Positions 23,275 through 31,365 of a DNA stretch of 64,000 nucleotides are shown here, piece by piece; position 1 is the first letter of the stretch; each line of letters opens with the position of its first letter. The notes under the pieces are model-generated. The model was not told the origin of the DNA. It saw only the letters and a program-made list of their open reading frames with translations, and ran no database searches. The position numbers and the translations under genes are program-made. Source of the DNA: JAEUJM01 sp044221555 (GTDB lineage Bacteria; Actinomycetota; Acidimicrobiia; Acidimicrobiales; DATDAH01); NCBI GenBank assembly GCA_044221555.1, contig JBGAOY010000001.1:248001-312000 (forward strand). Direction: 5' to 3'.

Positions 23275-24528
23275 ATGGGTTGGTCGCCGCCGCAACGCGA
23301 GCCATGGGTCGAGTCGGTCAACGCGCTCGGCGCGAACCTCGGCGACGAGGGCGCTTCGATGATCAGCCTCGAGCCCGACGCCGTCGTCGCCGCGGCGCGG
23401 GCGGTCACCGGCTTGCACGACATGGGGGCCGGTGTGTGGGCCGAGGCCCTCGACACCCTCTGCGCGTCGCTGCGGGACGAGGCGCGCCTCACCTTCGCCG
23501 GTCGCATCCTGGCCCGGGCGGAGCTGCAGCGGATCGCCCAGAGCCGGCTCCGACTCCTCGACCAGCGGGCCCGGGAGCCGTCGATCGGCGACGAGGTGGT
23601 GGTCGCTCCCGTCGTGGTCACCGGGCTCGGGCGGTCGGGCACCACGTTCCTGCACGAGCTCCTGGCGCAGGATCCCGCCAACCGGGTGCCGCTGCTCTGG
23701 GAGGCCATGTACCCGGTGCCGCCGCCCGAGATCGCCTCCTACCACGACGACCCGCGCATCGCCGCCGCGCACCGCGAGATCAGCGTCATGGACGAGATGG
23801 TCCCGGCGTTCACCGCCATGCACGAGAACGCCGGGTGGCTCCCGACCGAGTGCATCTTCGTCTTCGCCCACGAGTTCGTCACCGACATGTTCCTGGGCCA
23901 GTACAACTGCCCGACGTACGCGGTGTGGCAGTCCGGCGTGGACCGCGCCGCGCAGTACGCGTTCCACCGGCAGTTCCTGCAGGTGCTGCAGTGGCGGTGC
24001 CCCGGCGACCGCTGGGTGCTGAAGGCGCCCTCCCACCTGTCCCGCCTGGCGGCGCTGTTCGCCACCTATCCCGACGCGAGGGTGGTCATCACCCACCGCG
24101 ACCCGCTCCGCGTCATCGGGTCGTTGGCCGACCTCATGGCCGCACTGCAGTGGATGCGCTCGGACCACGTCGACTACGACGCCATCGTGGCGCTGCTCGC
24201 GTTCGGCGTCGGCTACGAGATGGACAACGTCTCGGCCGAGCGCGACGCCGGAGGACTGCCGGAGCGTCAGATCACCGACGTGCTGTACCGCGATCTGGTC
24301 GACGACCCCGCGGGCACGGTCCGCCGGTTGTACGACGCCTGGGGGCTCGAGATGACGCCGGCGTTCGCCGACCGGCTCGACCGGTACCTGGCCGAACGGC
24401 GGGCGACGAGGTCGTCCGGCCCTGGCCACGAGTACGCCTTCGCCGACACCGGTCTCGATCTGGGGGCAGAACGCGACCGGCTCGCGCCCTACATGGCCCG
24501 GTTCGACGTCCCGCTCGAGGTCACCTGA
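23275..24528 (+). CDS. Sulfotransferase family protein, copy 1
   Basis: 417 residues, PAPS-dependent sulfotransferase fold (Sulfotransfer_3 type). The phosphosulfate loop is TGLGRSGTTFLHELLAQDP near residue 120; the 3'-phosphate-binding strand and helix are THRDPLRVIGSLADLM. The sequence WVLKAPSHLSRLAALFATYPDA precedes it, as in mycobacterial Stf-like proteins. ATG 23275 is chosen because the start MGWSPPQREPWV matches the other copy at 59140 (MGWHPPEPPAWV). The acceptor is unknown; lipids or small alcohols are likely. It overlaps the converging DUF1214 gene by 8 nt. A second sulfotransferase-DUF1214 pair lies at 58-60 kb. Confidence 0.85.
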   Translation: MGWSPPQREPWVESVNALGANLGDEGASMISLEPDAVVAAARAVTGLHDMGAGVWAEALDTLCASLRDEARLTFAGRILARAELQRIAQSRLRLLDQRAREPSIGDEVVVAPVVVTGLGRSGTTFLHELLAQDPANRVPLLWEAMYPVPPPEIASYHDDPRIAAAHREISVMDEMVPAFTAMHENAGWLPTECIFVFAHEFVTDMFLGQYNCPTYAVWQSGVDRAAQYAFHRQFLQVLQWRCPGDRWVLKAPSHLSRLAALFATYPDARVVITHRDPLRVIGSLADLMAALQWMRSDHVDYDAIVALLAFGVGYEMDNVSAERDAGGLPERQITDVLYRDLVDDPAGTVRRLYDAWGLEMTPAFADRLDRYLAERRATRSSGPGHEYAFADTGLDLGAERDRLAPYMARFDVPLEVT

Positions 24529-25687
24529 GCGGCGTGTGCCGCGTGCCCTCCAGGGTGACCACCCGGCAGGCGGGCGCCGTCGCGCCCGGTGCCAGGCACC
24601 ACCGGATCAGCAGGTACCCCTCCGGCCGCCCGTCGGTGTGCAGCCAGTTGGGGTGCCCGGGGTCGTCGGCGGCGACGAACAGCGTCCAGGTGCCGTCGTC
24701 GTTGCGGCGGGCGGAGCGATCGTTCAGGTTGACCTGTGTCCACCGGTAGTCGTAGCTCTCCATCCACGGGTTGCAGATGGTGATGCCCCAGTAGACGAAC
24801 GCTCCGGGAGGCGGCTGGACCGTGATCTCGAGGGCCTCGCCGTCGGCCAGCCGGAATCGGCCCCCGTGGTACACCATGTCGGTGTCGGTGTGACTGCGCA
24901 CCTCGTCGGACTGCTCGTCGTGGTGGGCCTGGCCCGACTGGCCCGACAGGGTGTTGACGTGATCGGCGGGTGCCGCCCACATCTCGTGGCACATCGCGGT
25001 GACGAACGCGACGAACAGCGCCGCGAGCTCCATCTTCTCGGCGAACCAGTCGGGGTCGAGCGGCGCGGCCGGCTCGGGCTCGACCAGCTCGAGGTGCAGG
25101 GAGGCGGGGCGTTGGGTGGCCCGGTCGTGGAACGTCTCACGGATCGCGACCTGACCGATGCCGGGCACCATCTCGATCCAATTGGTCGCACCCTCAGGGC
25201 GCTCGCGGGCGATGATGGCCTCGAAGCCGCCGTCCGGGTCGAGGATGAGGTCGTCCAGGTTCACCTGCAGCAGGGTGCCGAGCCGCCCGCCGGCGCTCCC
25301 CGATGCGCCGGCGAAGATCGGCGTCCCGAAGGCCAGGCCCACGTAGCTGGCCGCCCCCCGGTTCCCCCACAGCCGGTAGCGGCACGACTCATCGAGCACC
25401 GAGAAGTGGTACGTGACGTCGGGGTTGTCGACCATCAGCTTGCGATAGGCGTCCTGGCTCTCGAACAGCACCGGGTGCCGCGGGTCGACGGCCTTCTCCA
25501 TGAACCACTCCTGGGCCAGGGAGGCGATGCGCGTGACCCATCGGAACCCCTCGGCCCGGTCGGCGGTGGTGGCCGGCGAGGACGACGCCAACATCGCGTC
25601 GATCGCGTCCCGCTGGGCCTGCTGCCAGGTGGCGAAGGCGGCCGACAGCCGCTCGGTCTGCGCCGTGGTTGCCTCGGGGAGACCCAT
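24521..25687 (-). CDS. DUF1214-type protein, copy 1
   Basis: 388 residues. The C-terminal third carries the DUF1214 features: an ITICNPWMESYDYRWTQVNL segment (product or ligand pocket strands), then AADDPGHPNWLHTDGRPEGYLLIRW. The N-terminal part is helical (YRKLMVDNPDVTYHFSVLDE, then RLWGNRGAASYVGLAF). There are no catalytic residues I can name and no signal peptide. ATG 25687 is supported by CAGACT exactly 6 nt upstream; the same box stands before the paralog at 57971. Tail-to-tail 8-nt overlap with the sulfotransferase. Function unknown; the repeated pairing suggests it acts on the same substrate or product. Confidence 0.8.
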   Translation of the reverse strand: MGLPEATTAQTERLSAAFATWQQAQRDAIDAMLASSSPATTADRAEGFRWVTRIASLAQEWFMEKAVDPRHPVLFESQDAYRKLMVDNPDVTYHFSVLDESCRYRLWGNRGAASYVGLAFGTPIFAGASGSAGGRLGTLLQVNLDDLILDPDGGFEAIIARERPEGATNWIEMVPGIGQVAIRETFHDRATQRPASLHLELVEPEPAAPLDPDWFAEKMELAALFVAFVTAMCHEMWAAPADHVNTLSGQSGQAHHDEQSDEVRSHTDTDMVYHGGRFRLADGEALEITVQPPPGAFVYWGITICNPWMESYDYRWTQVNLNDRSARRNDDGTWTLFVAADDPGHPNWLHTDGRPEGYLLIRWCLAPGATAPACRVVTLEGTRHTPLR

Positions 25688-25693
25688 CACCAG

Positions 25694-25699
25694 AGTCTG
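25694..25699 (-). promoter_or_regulatory. -10 element of DUF1214 copy 1, leaderless
   Basis: CAGACT on the minus strand, 6 nt from ATG 25687. The hexamer and spacing are identical at the paralog (57959-57964). Confidence 0.45.
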
Positions 25700-25729
25700 C
25701 CTCACCCGCGCGGCGCGAGGCGGCGAGGC

Positions 25730-26263
25730 TCAGTTGGTCGGGGCGGCCGCCTTGCGGGCATCGCGCAGGTGGTGGTGACCCTCGTGCAGCGAGAACCGGG
25801 CCATGTCCGCGATGGTGAAGCGCTCGTGCCCCCGTCGCGTCCCGGAGCGTTCCCACGCGTCGTCGGGCACCTGATCGAGGGTGGCCGCCAGGTGCTCGGC
25901 GTTGAGGTCGAGGTCGGCCAGCACCGCTCCGGGGTCCTGCTCGTTGTAGAACTCGTCGACCGCGGCGGCCTCGTGGTCTCACCACCCGAGGTCGGCGTCG
26001 TCCTGGGCCAGCGTGAGCGTGACCCTGCTGGCGAACACGGCCAGCACGTCGCGGGTGTGACAGGCGTACTCGAGCGCCGACCAGGTGGCGTCGTCGGGCC
26101 GGTCGGTCACGCTCGGGGCGCCGACGACGAAGCCGGTGCGCCACGCGTCGCCCAGCGAGCGGACCGCGCCGGCGAGTTGATCGTCGGGGATGGCCGCGGC
26201 ATCGAACCCGCACTCGGCGCACGGCTCGCGCACGGTCGCCAGCCAGTCGCGGTCGTCGGGCAT
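25730..26263 (-). pseudogene. DinB/mycothiol-maleylpyruvate isomerase-like protein interrupted by in-frame TGA
   Basis: One reading frame runs from ATG 26263 to the stop at 25730-25732, broken only by TGA at 25979-25981 (codon 95). Upstream it reads CAECGFDAAAIPDDQL...ALEYACHTRDVLAVF...DDADLGW. Downstream it continues without shift as DHEAAAVDEFYNEQDP...WERSGTRRGHERFTIADMARFSLHEGHHHL. Together this is a full-length DinB-superfamily protein with metal-ligand histidines in CHTRD and LHEGHHH. Homologs in memory have W-W at the break (LGWWDHEA), so TGG to TGA is the simple explanation. Recent decay, a read-through codon or a sequencing error are all possible. TAGCCT lies 6 nt before the start. 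Confidence 0.75.
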
Positions 26264-26269
26264 CGGCGG

Positions 26270-26275
26270 AGGCTA
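26270..26275 (-). promoter_or_regulatory. -10 element of the DinB-like gene
   Basis: TAGCCT on the minus strand, 6 nt from ATG 26263. The promoter is intact although the gene is interrupted. Confidence 0.45.
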
Positions 26276-26298
26276 CCCGAGCCCCCCGTGCCCGGCGC

Positions 26299-27009
26299 TC
26301 AGCCCGTCGGTTGCAGTCGATCGATGGTGAGCTGGGCGAGGTTTCGGCCTGCGGCTACGCCGTCGACCGTTGCCGGGAATCCCGCGCCCAGATGGAACCA
26401 CGCATTGTTGACCCGCACGTCGTACGAGACGCTGCTCGGTTGGGCCGGGTCCGCGTACAGCCAGGCCTCATCGCCCAGACCATCGACCTCCTGGTTCGCA
26501 CCTCCGGAGCTACCATCTAGGATCTCGGCGTTCTCGGTCAGGGGCGTGATCGAGCCCTCGCAGGCGACGGCTGCATCAGAGAACCTGTCCCGATACTCGG
26601 CGAAGGCGTGGGCGTCCTGTTCGCTGGAGAAGACCTCGATGTATTGCTCGACCCCCGATTCCCCGTCGGGGCCGCTGAAGGACACAACGGCCTCCTGGGT
26701 CGAATCCAAGGCCTGGTCTTCGGTGGACTCGCACGTCGAGGTGTCGAAGGTCGACGTCCAGAGCGGCTCAGCCGGCATGCGTCCCTCGGGACTCTCGTTG
26801 ACGGACCAGCCCGATCCGGCAACCCCGGTCAGGTCATCGACGGTGATGAGCGCGGCTACGGGGTCACCGACCAGCGCTGCTGATGCGTCGGCATTGTCAC
26901 CGGCCACCGACTGAGCGTCGTCTGATTCGACGCCGTCGACGGACGCCGATCCGCATCCTGCCAGCAGCACCGCCAGCACGATCGATCCCGCGCGAAACGT
27001 ACGTCTCAT
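26299..27009 (-). CDS. Lipoprotein of unknown function
   Basis: 236 residues. Signal peptide with lipobox LLAGC (lipidated C19), then a disordered Ser/Asp region. A domain from about 50 follows with LITVDDLTGVAGSGWSVNES, two cysteines (TSTCEST and AVACEGS) and YIEVFSSEQDAHAFAEYRDRF, a layout like extracellular PknH-type or PASTA-free sensor domains of actinobacterial lipoproteins. That resemblance is weak. The DNA is visibly less GC-rich and uses A/T third positions more than its neighbours, hinting at transfer or weaker codon selection. TAGCGT lies 7 nt before ATG 27009, so it is leaderless. Confidence 0.65.
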   Translation of the reverse strand: MRRTFRAGSIVLAVLLAGCGSASVDGVESDDAQSVAGDNADASAALVGDPVAALITVDDLTGVAGSGWSVNESPEGRMPAEPLWTSTFDTSTCESTEDQALDSTQEAVVSFSGPDGESGVEQYIEVFSSEQDAHAFAEYRDRFSDAAVACEGSITPLTENAEILDGSSGGANQEVDGLGDEAWLYADPAQPSSVSYDVRVNNAWFHLGAGFPATVDGVAAGRNLAQLTIDRLQPTG

Positions 27010-27016
27010 CCCGGCG

Positions 27017-27022
27017 ACGCTA
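27017..27022 (-). promoter_or_regulatory. -10 element of the lipoprotein gene, leaderless
   Basis: TAGCGT on the minus strand, 7 nt from ATG 27009. Confidence 0.5.
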
Positions 27023-27084
27023 GCTGCAACGGGTGGGCGTGGCTGTCCGGCCGGCGGGCGTCCGGGGGCGGCATCGACGAAACC

Positions 27085-27978
27085 TCACACCGCCAGCAAC
27101 GCCTCGACCAGGGCGTCGGCGGCCGGGTCGGGCGGTCGGTCGGCCCGCCGCACCGCGGCCAGGCGGCGGTGGGCCAGTACCTCCGGTCGCGCCCGGCGCA
27201 GCGCACCGGGCTGCTTCTCGGCCTGGATCACCGGCAGCACCGTCCAGCCGATGCCGAGGCGCACCATCTCGCACAGCACCTCGGGCTGGTGCGACTCGGC
27301 CACGACCTGGAACGGCGCTCCGCGGTCGCGCAGCGCCGTGGCGATGAGCGCCCGGGTCTGCGACCCCGTCGGGAACGACACCCACGGACCCCACGTCTCG
27401 GGCGGGCCCACGCGGGCCCCCTCGGGCGCGTAGACCGCCAGCGGCTCGTCGAGCAGCGGCCGAGCGTCGTGGTCGGGGGTCTCGGGGTCGACGCACACCG
27501 CCACGTCCAGCAGGCCTCTCCCCAAGCGCTCGAGAAGGTCGCCGGACGGCGCGACGGTGAGGTGCAGGTCGACCTCCGGACGCTGCCGGCGGAACTCCCG
27601 GAGGGCCTGCGGGTAGTGCTCGACCGCGGCCACGTCGATCAGGCCCACCCGCAGGGGCCCAGTGCGGCCGGTGCGCACGGCGTCGGCCCACCGGGCCAGG
27701 TCGGCGGTCTGCGCGAGCACGCGCTCGGCGTACCGCAGCACCTCCTCGGCCTGGGGTCGGAGCACCCGTCGCCGGCCCTCGCTCGCGAACAGCGGCACAC
27801 CCACCCGACGCTCGAGCTCGGCCAGGCCCTGGGAGAGTGCCGACGGCGTGACGCCCACCACCGATGCCGCATCGGCGAAGGTCGGCTCCCGAGCGGCGGC
27901 CACCAGGTAGTCGAGTTGCTGCACGGTGACGTTGGGCAGCACGGGCGCCCGTGCGGACGACGAGGCGGAATCGTTCAC
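27085..27978 (-). CDS. LysR-family transcriptional regulator
   Basis: 297 residues. The N-terminal winged helix-turn-helix (VQQLDYLVAAAREPTFADAA, then VTPSALSQGLAELERRVG) is typical LysR. The rest is the periplasmic-binding-like effector domain (PLRVGLIDVAAVEHYPQAL...GLLDVAVCVDPE). It is divergent from the inositol-phosphate synthase gene with 72 nt between start codons, the usual arrangement for a regulator and its target. The effector is unknown. A TAGGCT box lies 6 nt before GTG 27978, so regulator mRNA is leaderless. Confidence 0.88.
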   Translation of the reverse strand: MNDSASSSARAPVLPNVTVQQLDYLVAAAREPTFADAASVVGVTPSALSQGLAELERRVGVPLFASEGRRRVLRPQAEEVLRYAERVLAQTADLARWADAVRTGRTGPLRVGLIDVAAVEHYPQALREFRRQRPEVDLHLTVAPSGDLLERLGRGLLDVAVCVDPETPDHDARPLLDEPLAVYAPEGARVGPPETWGPWVSFPTGSQTRALIATALRDRGAPFQVVAESHQPEVLCEMVRLGIGWTVLPVIQAEKQPGALRRARPEVLAHRRLAAVRRADRPPDPAADALVEALLAV

Positions 27979-27984
27979 CCTCCG

Positions 27985-27990
27985 AGCCTA
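27985..27990 (-). promoter_or_regulatory. -10 element of the LysR gene, leaderless
   Basis: TAGGCT on the minus strand, 6 nt from GTG 27978. Confidence 0.55.
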
Positions 27991-28037
27991 ATCATTCAGT
28001 CTTGCTTCACACGCACCCACTTATGTTTCGGATCGCT

Positions 28038-28043
28038 TAGTGT
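28038..28043 (+). promoter_or_regulatory. -10 element of the inositol-phosphate synthase gene, leaderless
   Basis: TAGTGT, 7 nt before ATG 28051. It shares the 72-nt divergent region with the LysR promoter. Confidence 0.55.
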
Positions 28044-28050
28044 GGCGGGC

Positions 28051-29385
28051 ATGCCCTCCGACGTTCCCCCCTCCCCCACCGTCGCCCCCGCGGACGGCCG
28101 CCTCGGCGTGCTGTGCGTGGGTCTCGGCGCCGTCACCACCACGCTCATCGCGGGCGTCGAGTTGGCCAAGCGCGGCGAGGCCGACCCGGTGGGCTCGCTC
28201 ACCCAGATGGGCACCATTCGCATCGGCAAGCGCACGGACGACAACGTGCCCAAGATCAGCGACTTCGTGCCACTGGTGTCGCTGGACCAGATCGTGTTCG
28301 GCGCCTGGGACCCGTACCCGGACGATGCCTACACCGCCGCCAGCCGCGCCGGCGTTCTCGACCAGTCCCGCCACCTCGAGGGCATCGCCGACGCGCTGCG
28401 TGCGATCCAGCCCATGCCGGCGGCGTTCGACCCGTCGTACGTGAAGCGCCTCGAGGGCACCAACGTGATGGCCTCGACCGACAAGCGCACGATGCTGAAC
28501 CAGATCAAGGCCGACATCGCCACGTTCCGCGACGAGAACCTGTGCGACCGCCTGGTGATGATCTGGTGCGGCTCGACCGAGATCTTCATCGAGCCCGGTC
28601 CCACCCACGCCACCATCGAGGCGTTCGAGGCCGCCATCGACGCCAACGACCCGTCCATCGCCCCGTCGATGCTGTACGCCTACGCCGCCCTCCAGGAGGG
28701 CGTGCCCTTCGCCAACGGCGCCCCCAACCTGGCGGTGGACACCCCGGCGCTGCGGACCTACGCCGACGAGCACAAGGTGGCGATCTGCGGGAAGGACTTC
28801 AAGACCGGGCAGACCCTGCTCAAGACCGTGCTGGCCCCCATGCTCAAGGCCCGCATGCTCGGCCTCAACGGCTGGTACTCCACCAACATCCTGGGCAACC
28901 GGGACGGCGAGGTGCTCGACGACCCCGAGAACTTCAAGACCAAGGAGCAGTCGAAGCTGGGCGTGCTGGAGGACGTGCTCGAGCCCGATCGCTTCCCCGA
29001 GCTCTACGGCGACGTGTACCACAAGGTCCGGATCAACTACTACCCGCCCCGCGGCGACAACAAGGAGGGCTGGGACAACATCGACCTGTTCGGTTGGCTC
29101 GGCTACCCGATGCAGATGAAGGTCGACTTCCTCTGCCGCGACTCGATCCTGGCCGCCCCCCTGGCCCTCGACCTGGTGATCTTCCTCGACCTGGCCCAGC
29201 GGGCCGGCCTCGGCGGCATCCAGGAGTGGCTCAGCTTCTACTTCAAGTCACCTCAGGTGGCGCCCGGCCTGTATCCCGAGCACGACCTGTTCATCCAGCT
29301 CACCAAGCTCAAGAACACCCTCCGCTGGATCCAGGGCGAGGACCCCCTCACCCACCTCGGCATCGACTACTACGTGTCTGATTAG
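28051..29385 (+). CDS. ino1: myo-Inositol-1-phosphate synthase
   Basis: 444-residue NAD-dependent enzyme that turns glucose 6-phosphate into 1L-myo-inositol 1-phosphate, the entry to phosphatidylinositol and mycothiol. Clear features are the N-terminal VLCVGLGAVTTTLIAGV Rossmann loop, WDPYPDDAY, the KDFKTGQTLLKTVLAP active-site stretch, GLNGWYSTNILGNRDGEVL, and the final KNTLRWIQGEDPLTHLG. This longer form resembles eukaryote-like/actinobacterial Ino1 variants with about 440 residues. The open frame continues far upstream through the LysR gene, but ATG 28051 fits the promoter and family N-terminus. Regulation by the divergent LysR is likely. Confidence 0.85.
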   Translation: MPSDVPPSPTVAPADGRLGVLCVGLGAVTTTLIAGVELAKRGEADPVGSLTQMGTIRIGKRTDDNVPKISDFVPLVSLDQIVFGAWDPYPDDAYTAASRAGVLDQSRHLEGIADALRAIQPMPAAFDPSYVKRLEGTNVMASTDKRTMLNQIKADIATFRDENLCDRLVMIWCGSTEIFIEPGPTHATIEAFEAAIDANDPSIAPSMLYAYAALQEGVPFANGAPNLAVDTPALRTYADEHKVAICGKDFKTGQTLLKTVLAPMLKARMLGLNGWYSTNILGNRDGEVLDDPENFKTKEQSKLGVLEDVLEPDRFPELYGDVYHKVRINYYPPRGDNKEGWDNIDLFGWLGYPMQMKVDFLCRDSILAAPLALDLVIFLDLAQRAGLGGIQEWLSFYFKSPQVAPGLYPEHDLFIQLTKLKNTLRWIQGEDPLTHLGIDYYVSD

Positions 29386-29396
29386 CCCCACATTGG

Positions 29397-29470
29397 CTCC
29401 TCCTTCGTCGGAGCGCCTTCGGCATCCGGTTCGCTGGCGCGGCGCCTCCGCTCCGCTGCGGCACCTCACC
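29397..29470 (+). repeat. Dispersed repeat, copy A
   Basis: About 74 bp containing CCTTCGTCGG, CCTTCGG, ATCCGGTTCG and CGCTCCGCTGCG in that order. The complement of 33528-33606 has the same blocks in the same order, with roughly three quarters identity by eye. It lies in the 197-nt gap after ino1, which otherwise holds only the TetR promoter. Confidence 0.6.
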
Positions 29471-29568
29471 CCCCGCTGACGCCCCGCAGCTCGACGCAAG
29501 AGCACCCTCAACGCGAGAGTCATTGCGTCGAGTTCGTGGGTTCACCGGCGCGAGGTTGACGAACCGGG

Positions 29569-29574
29569 TACATT
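29569..29574 (+). promoter_or_regulatory. -10 element of the TetR gene
   Basis: TACATT, 8 nt before ATG 29583. The start of transcription would fall inside the adjacent palindromic operator. Confidence 0.5.
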
Positions 29575-29590
29575 CTGGACACATGTCCAG
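29575..29590. promoter_or_regulatory. Operator palindrome over the TetR start codon
   Basis: CTGGACA (29575-29581), 2 nt, TGTCCAG (29584-29590): perfect 7-bp arms that overlap the -10/start region and ATG 29583. A symmetric site here suits autorepression by the TetR protein and control of the whole P450 operon. Confidence 0.6.
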
Positions 29591-30164
29591 TTCGGGAGTC
29601 GGGACGGCGGCGCGGGGGTCGCTCACGGAGCGGCAGGCCGAGACCGTGGCGCGCCTGGTCGAGACCGCGCACGCCGTGCTGGTCGACGGAGGGTATGACG
29701 GTCTGACCGTGCGCACCGTGGCGTCGGGGGCCGGGGTGGCGCCGGCCACGGCGTACACCTACTTCGCGTCGAAGGACCACCTGATCGCCGAGGTGTTCTG
29801 GCGGCGCCTGCGTGAGGTCCCGGTGGTCCCGGCCGATCCCGCCCAGCCGCCGGCGGCCCGCGTGGCCGCCGCCCTGCGACCCGTCGCCGAGATGCTCGTC
29901 GACGAGTCGCCCGTCGCCGGTGCGGTCACCACCGCCATGTTGGCGTCGGACCCCGAGGTGAAGCGGGTGCGGGACCGGATCGGCGCCGCCCTGCAGCAGC
30001 GGGTGACCGACGCGCTCGGCGGCGATGCCGATCCCACCGTGGTCCGCCTGCTCGGGATCGTCATCTCGGGCGCCATGCTCCAGGCGGGCATGGGCCACCT
30101 CTCCTACGCCGACCTCCCCGGCACGCTGGCCGAGGCCGCCGACCTGCTGCTCGGGAGCCGGTGA
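29583..30164 (+). CDS. TetR-family regulator of the CYP51 cluster
   Basis: 193 residues. N-terminal helix-turn-helix (RQAETVARLVETAHAVLVDGG, LTVRTVASGAGVAPATAYTYF, SKDHLIAEVF) and a C-terminal ligand domain. ATG 29583 is preferred over the upstream in-frame codons because promoter, operator and family length agree. It heads the run TetR-P450-SDR-CYP51-ferredoxin with 1 nt to the next gene. M. tuberculosis has a regulator (Rv0767c region) beside cyp123-Rv0765c-cyp51-Rv0763c as I recall, so the control relation is likely conserved. The ligand is unknown. Confidence 0.85.
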   Translation: MSSSGVGTAARGSLTERQAETVARLVETAHAVLVDGGYDGLTVRTVASGAGVAPATAYTYFASKDHLIAEVFWRRLREVPVVPADPAQPPAARVAAALRPVAEMLVDESPVAGAVTTAMLASDPEVKRVRDRIGAALQQRVTDALGGDADPTVVRLLGIVISGAMLQAGMGHLSYADLPGTLAEAADLLLGSR

Positions 30165-30165
30165 G

Positions 30166-31365
30166 GTGACCGCCGTGCGGTACAGCCCGTACGACTACGA
30201 GGTCCACGACGACCCGTACCCCACCTACGCCCGGCTGCGACGGGAGGCGCCGCTGTACCGCGACGACGAGCTCGACTTCTGGGCCCTGTCCCGGTACGCC
30301 GACGTCTCGGCCGCGTTCCGCGACACCGCCCGCTTCTCCAGCGCCTACGGCGTCACCCTCGACGAGCTGGCGTGGGGGCCCGAGGCCTACAAGACCATGT
30401 CCTTCCTGGCCCTCGACCCGCCGCGGCACACCCGCATGCGGGCGCTGGTCTCCCGCGGCTTCACCCCTCGGCGGGTGCTCGACCTGGCGCCGCGCATCAC
30501 ACGGCTCACCCACCACTACCTCGACCCCGCCCTCGAACGGGGCTCGTTCGACCTGGTGACCGACGTGGCCGGCAAGCTGCCCATGGACGTGATCAGCGAG
30601 TTGGTGGGGGTGCCGGTGGCCGACCGCGACGAGGTGCGCCGCCTCGCCGACCTGCTGGTGCACCGTGAGGAGGGCGTGCACGACATCCCCCCGGCCGGCA
30701 TAGAGGCGGCCATCGCGCTCCACGCGTACTACGGCGAGATGGTGGCCGAGCGCCGGCGCCGGATCACCGACGACCTCACATCCGCGCTGATCGAGGCCCA
30801 GATCGACGGCGAGGGCCTCACCGATGCCGAGGTCATCAGCTTCCTGTTCCTGCTCGTGGTCGCGGGCAACGAGACCACCACCAAGTTGCTGGCCAACGCG
30901 CTCTACTGGGCGTGGCGCAACCCCGGCACGCCCGAACAGGTGTGGGCCGACCCTGGCCTGATCCCGGGGTGGATCGAGGAGACGCTGCGCTACGACAACT
31001 CGTCGCAGATGGTGGCGCGCCGCGCCGCGGTCGACATCGACACGCCGCACGGACGCATCCCCCAGGGCGAGCGCGTCCTGCTGCTCATCGGCTCGGCCAA
31101 CCGCGATGGCGATGTGTTCCCCGAGCCCGACGCCTACGACCTCCGCCGTGACACGTCGCGCGCCATCGACACCGACAAGCTCTCGTTCGGCGTGGGTCGC
31201 CACTACTGCATGGGCGCGTCGCTGGCCCGGCTCGAGGCCGCGATCGCGCTCGAGGCCCTGGTCGCCGGGTGCCGCAGCTACGACATCGACGGCGACCGGG
31301 TACGGCGGGTCCACTCGGTGAACGTGCGCGGGTTCGCCTCGGTGCCGATGACGGTCACCCGCTGA
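30166..31365 (+). CDS. Cytochrome P450, CYP123-like by position
   Basis: 399-residue heme monooxygenase. The I-helix oxygen motif is VAGNETTTK, the K-helix is ETLR (E-x-x-R), and the heme-binding loop is FGVGRHYCMG with C348 as axial ligand. GTG 30166 comes 1 nt after the TetR stop. Its place next to an SDR and cyp51 matches cyp123 in M. tuberculosis; substrate unknown, possibly a sterol or fatty acid. The stop overlaps the SDR start by 1 nt. Electrons would come from the ferredoxin encoded two genes on. Confidence 0.88.
   Translation: MTAVRYSPYDYEVHDDPYPTYARLRREAPLYRDDELDFWALSRYADVSAAFRDTARFSSAYGVTLDELAWGPEAYKTMSFLALDPPRHTRMRALVSRGFTPRRVLDLAPRITRLTHHYLDPALERGSFDLVTDVAGKLPMDVISELVGVPVADRDEVRRLADLLVHREEGVHDIPPAGIEAAIALHAYYGEMVAERRRRITDDLTSALIEAQIDGEGLTDAEVISFLFLLVVAGNETTTKLLANALYWAWRNPGTPEQVWADPGLIPGWIEETLRYDNSSQMVARRAAVDIDTPHGRIPQGERVLLLIGSANRDGDVFPEPDAYDLRRDTSRAIDTDKLSFGVGRHYCMGASLARLEAAIALEALVAGCRSYDIDGDRVRRVHSVNVRGFASVPMTVTR

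Noticed and set aside
25979..25981. Selenocysteine at the in-frame TGA of the DinB gene
   Set aside because: Homologs in memory have Trp, not Cys, at this place, and no selenocysteine-insertion stem was evident after the codon.
27169..28050. N-terminal extension of ino1 across the LysR gene
   Set aside because: Overlaps a well-formed LysR gene; the family start and a -10 box are at 28051.
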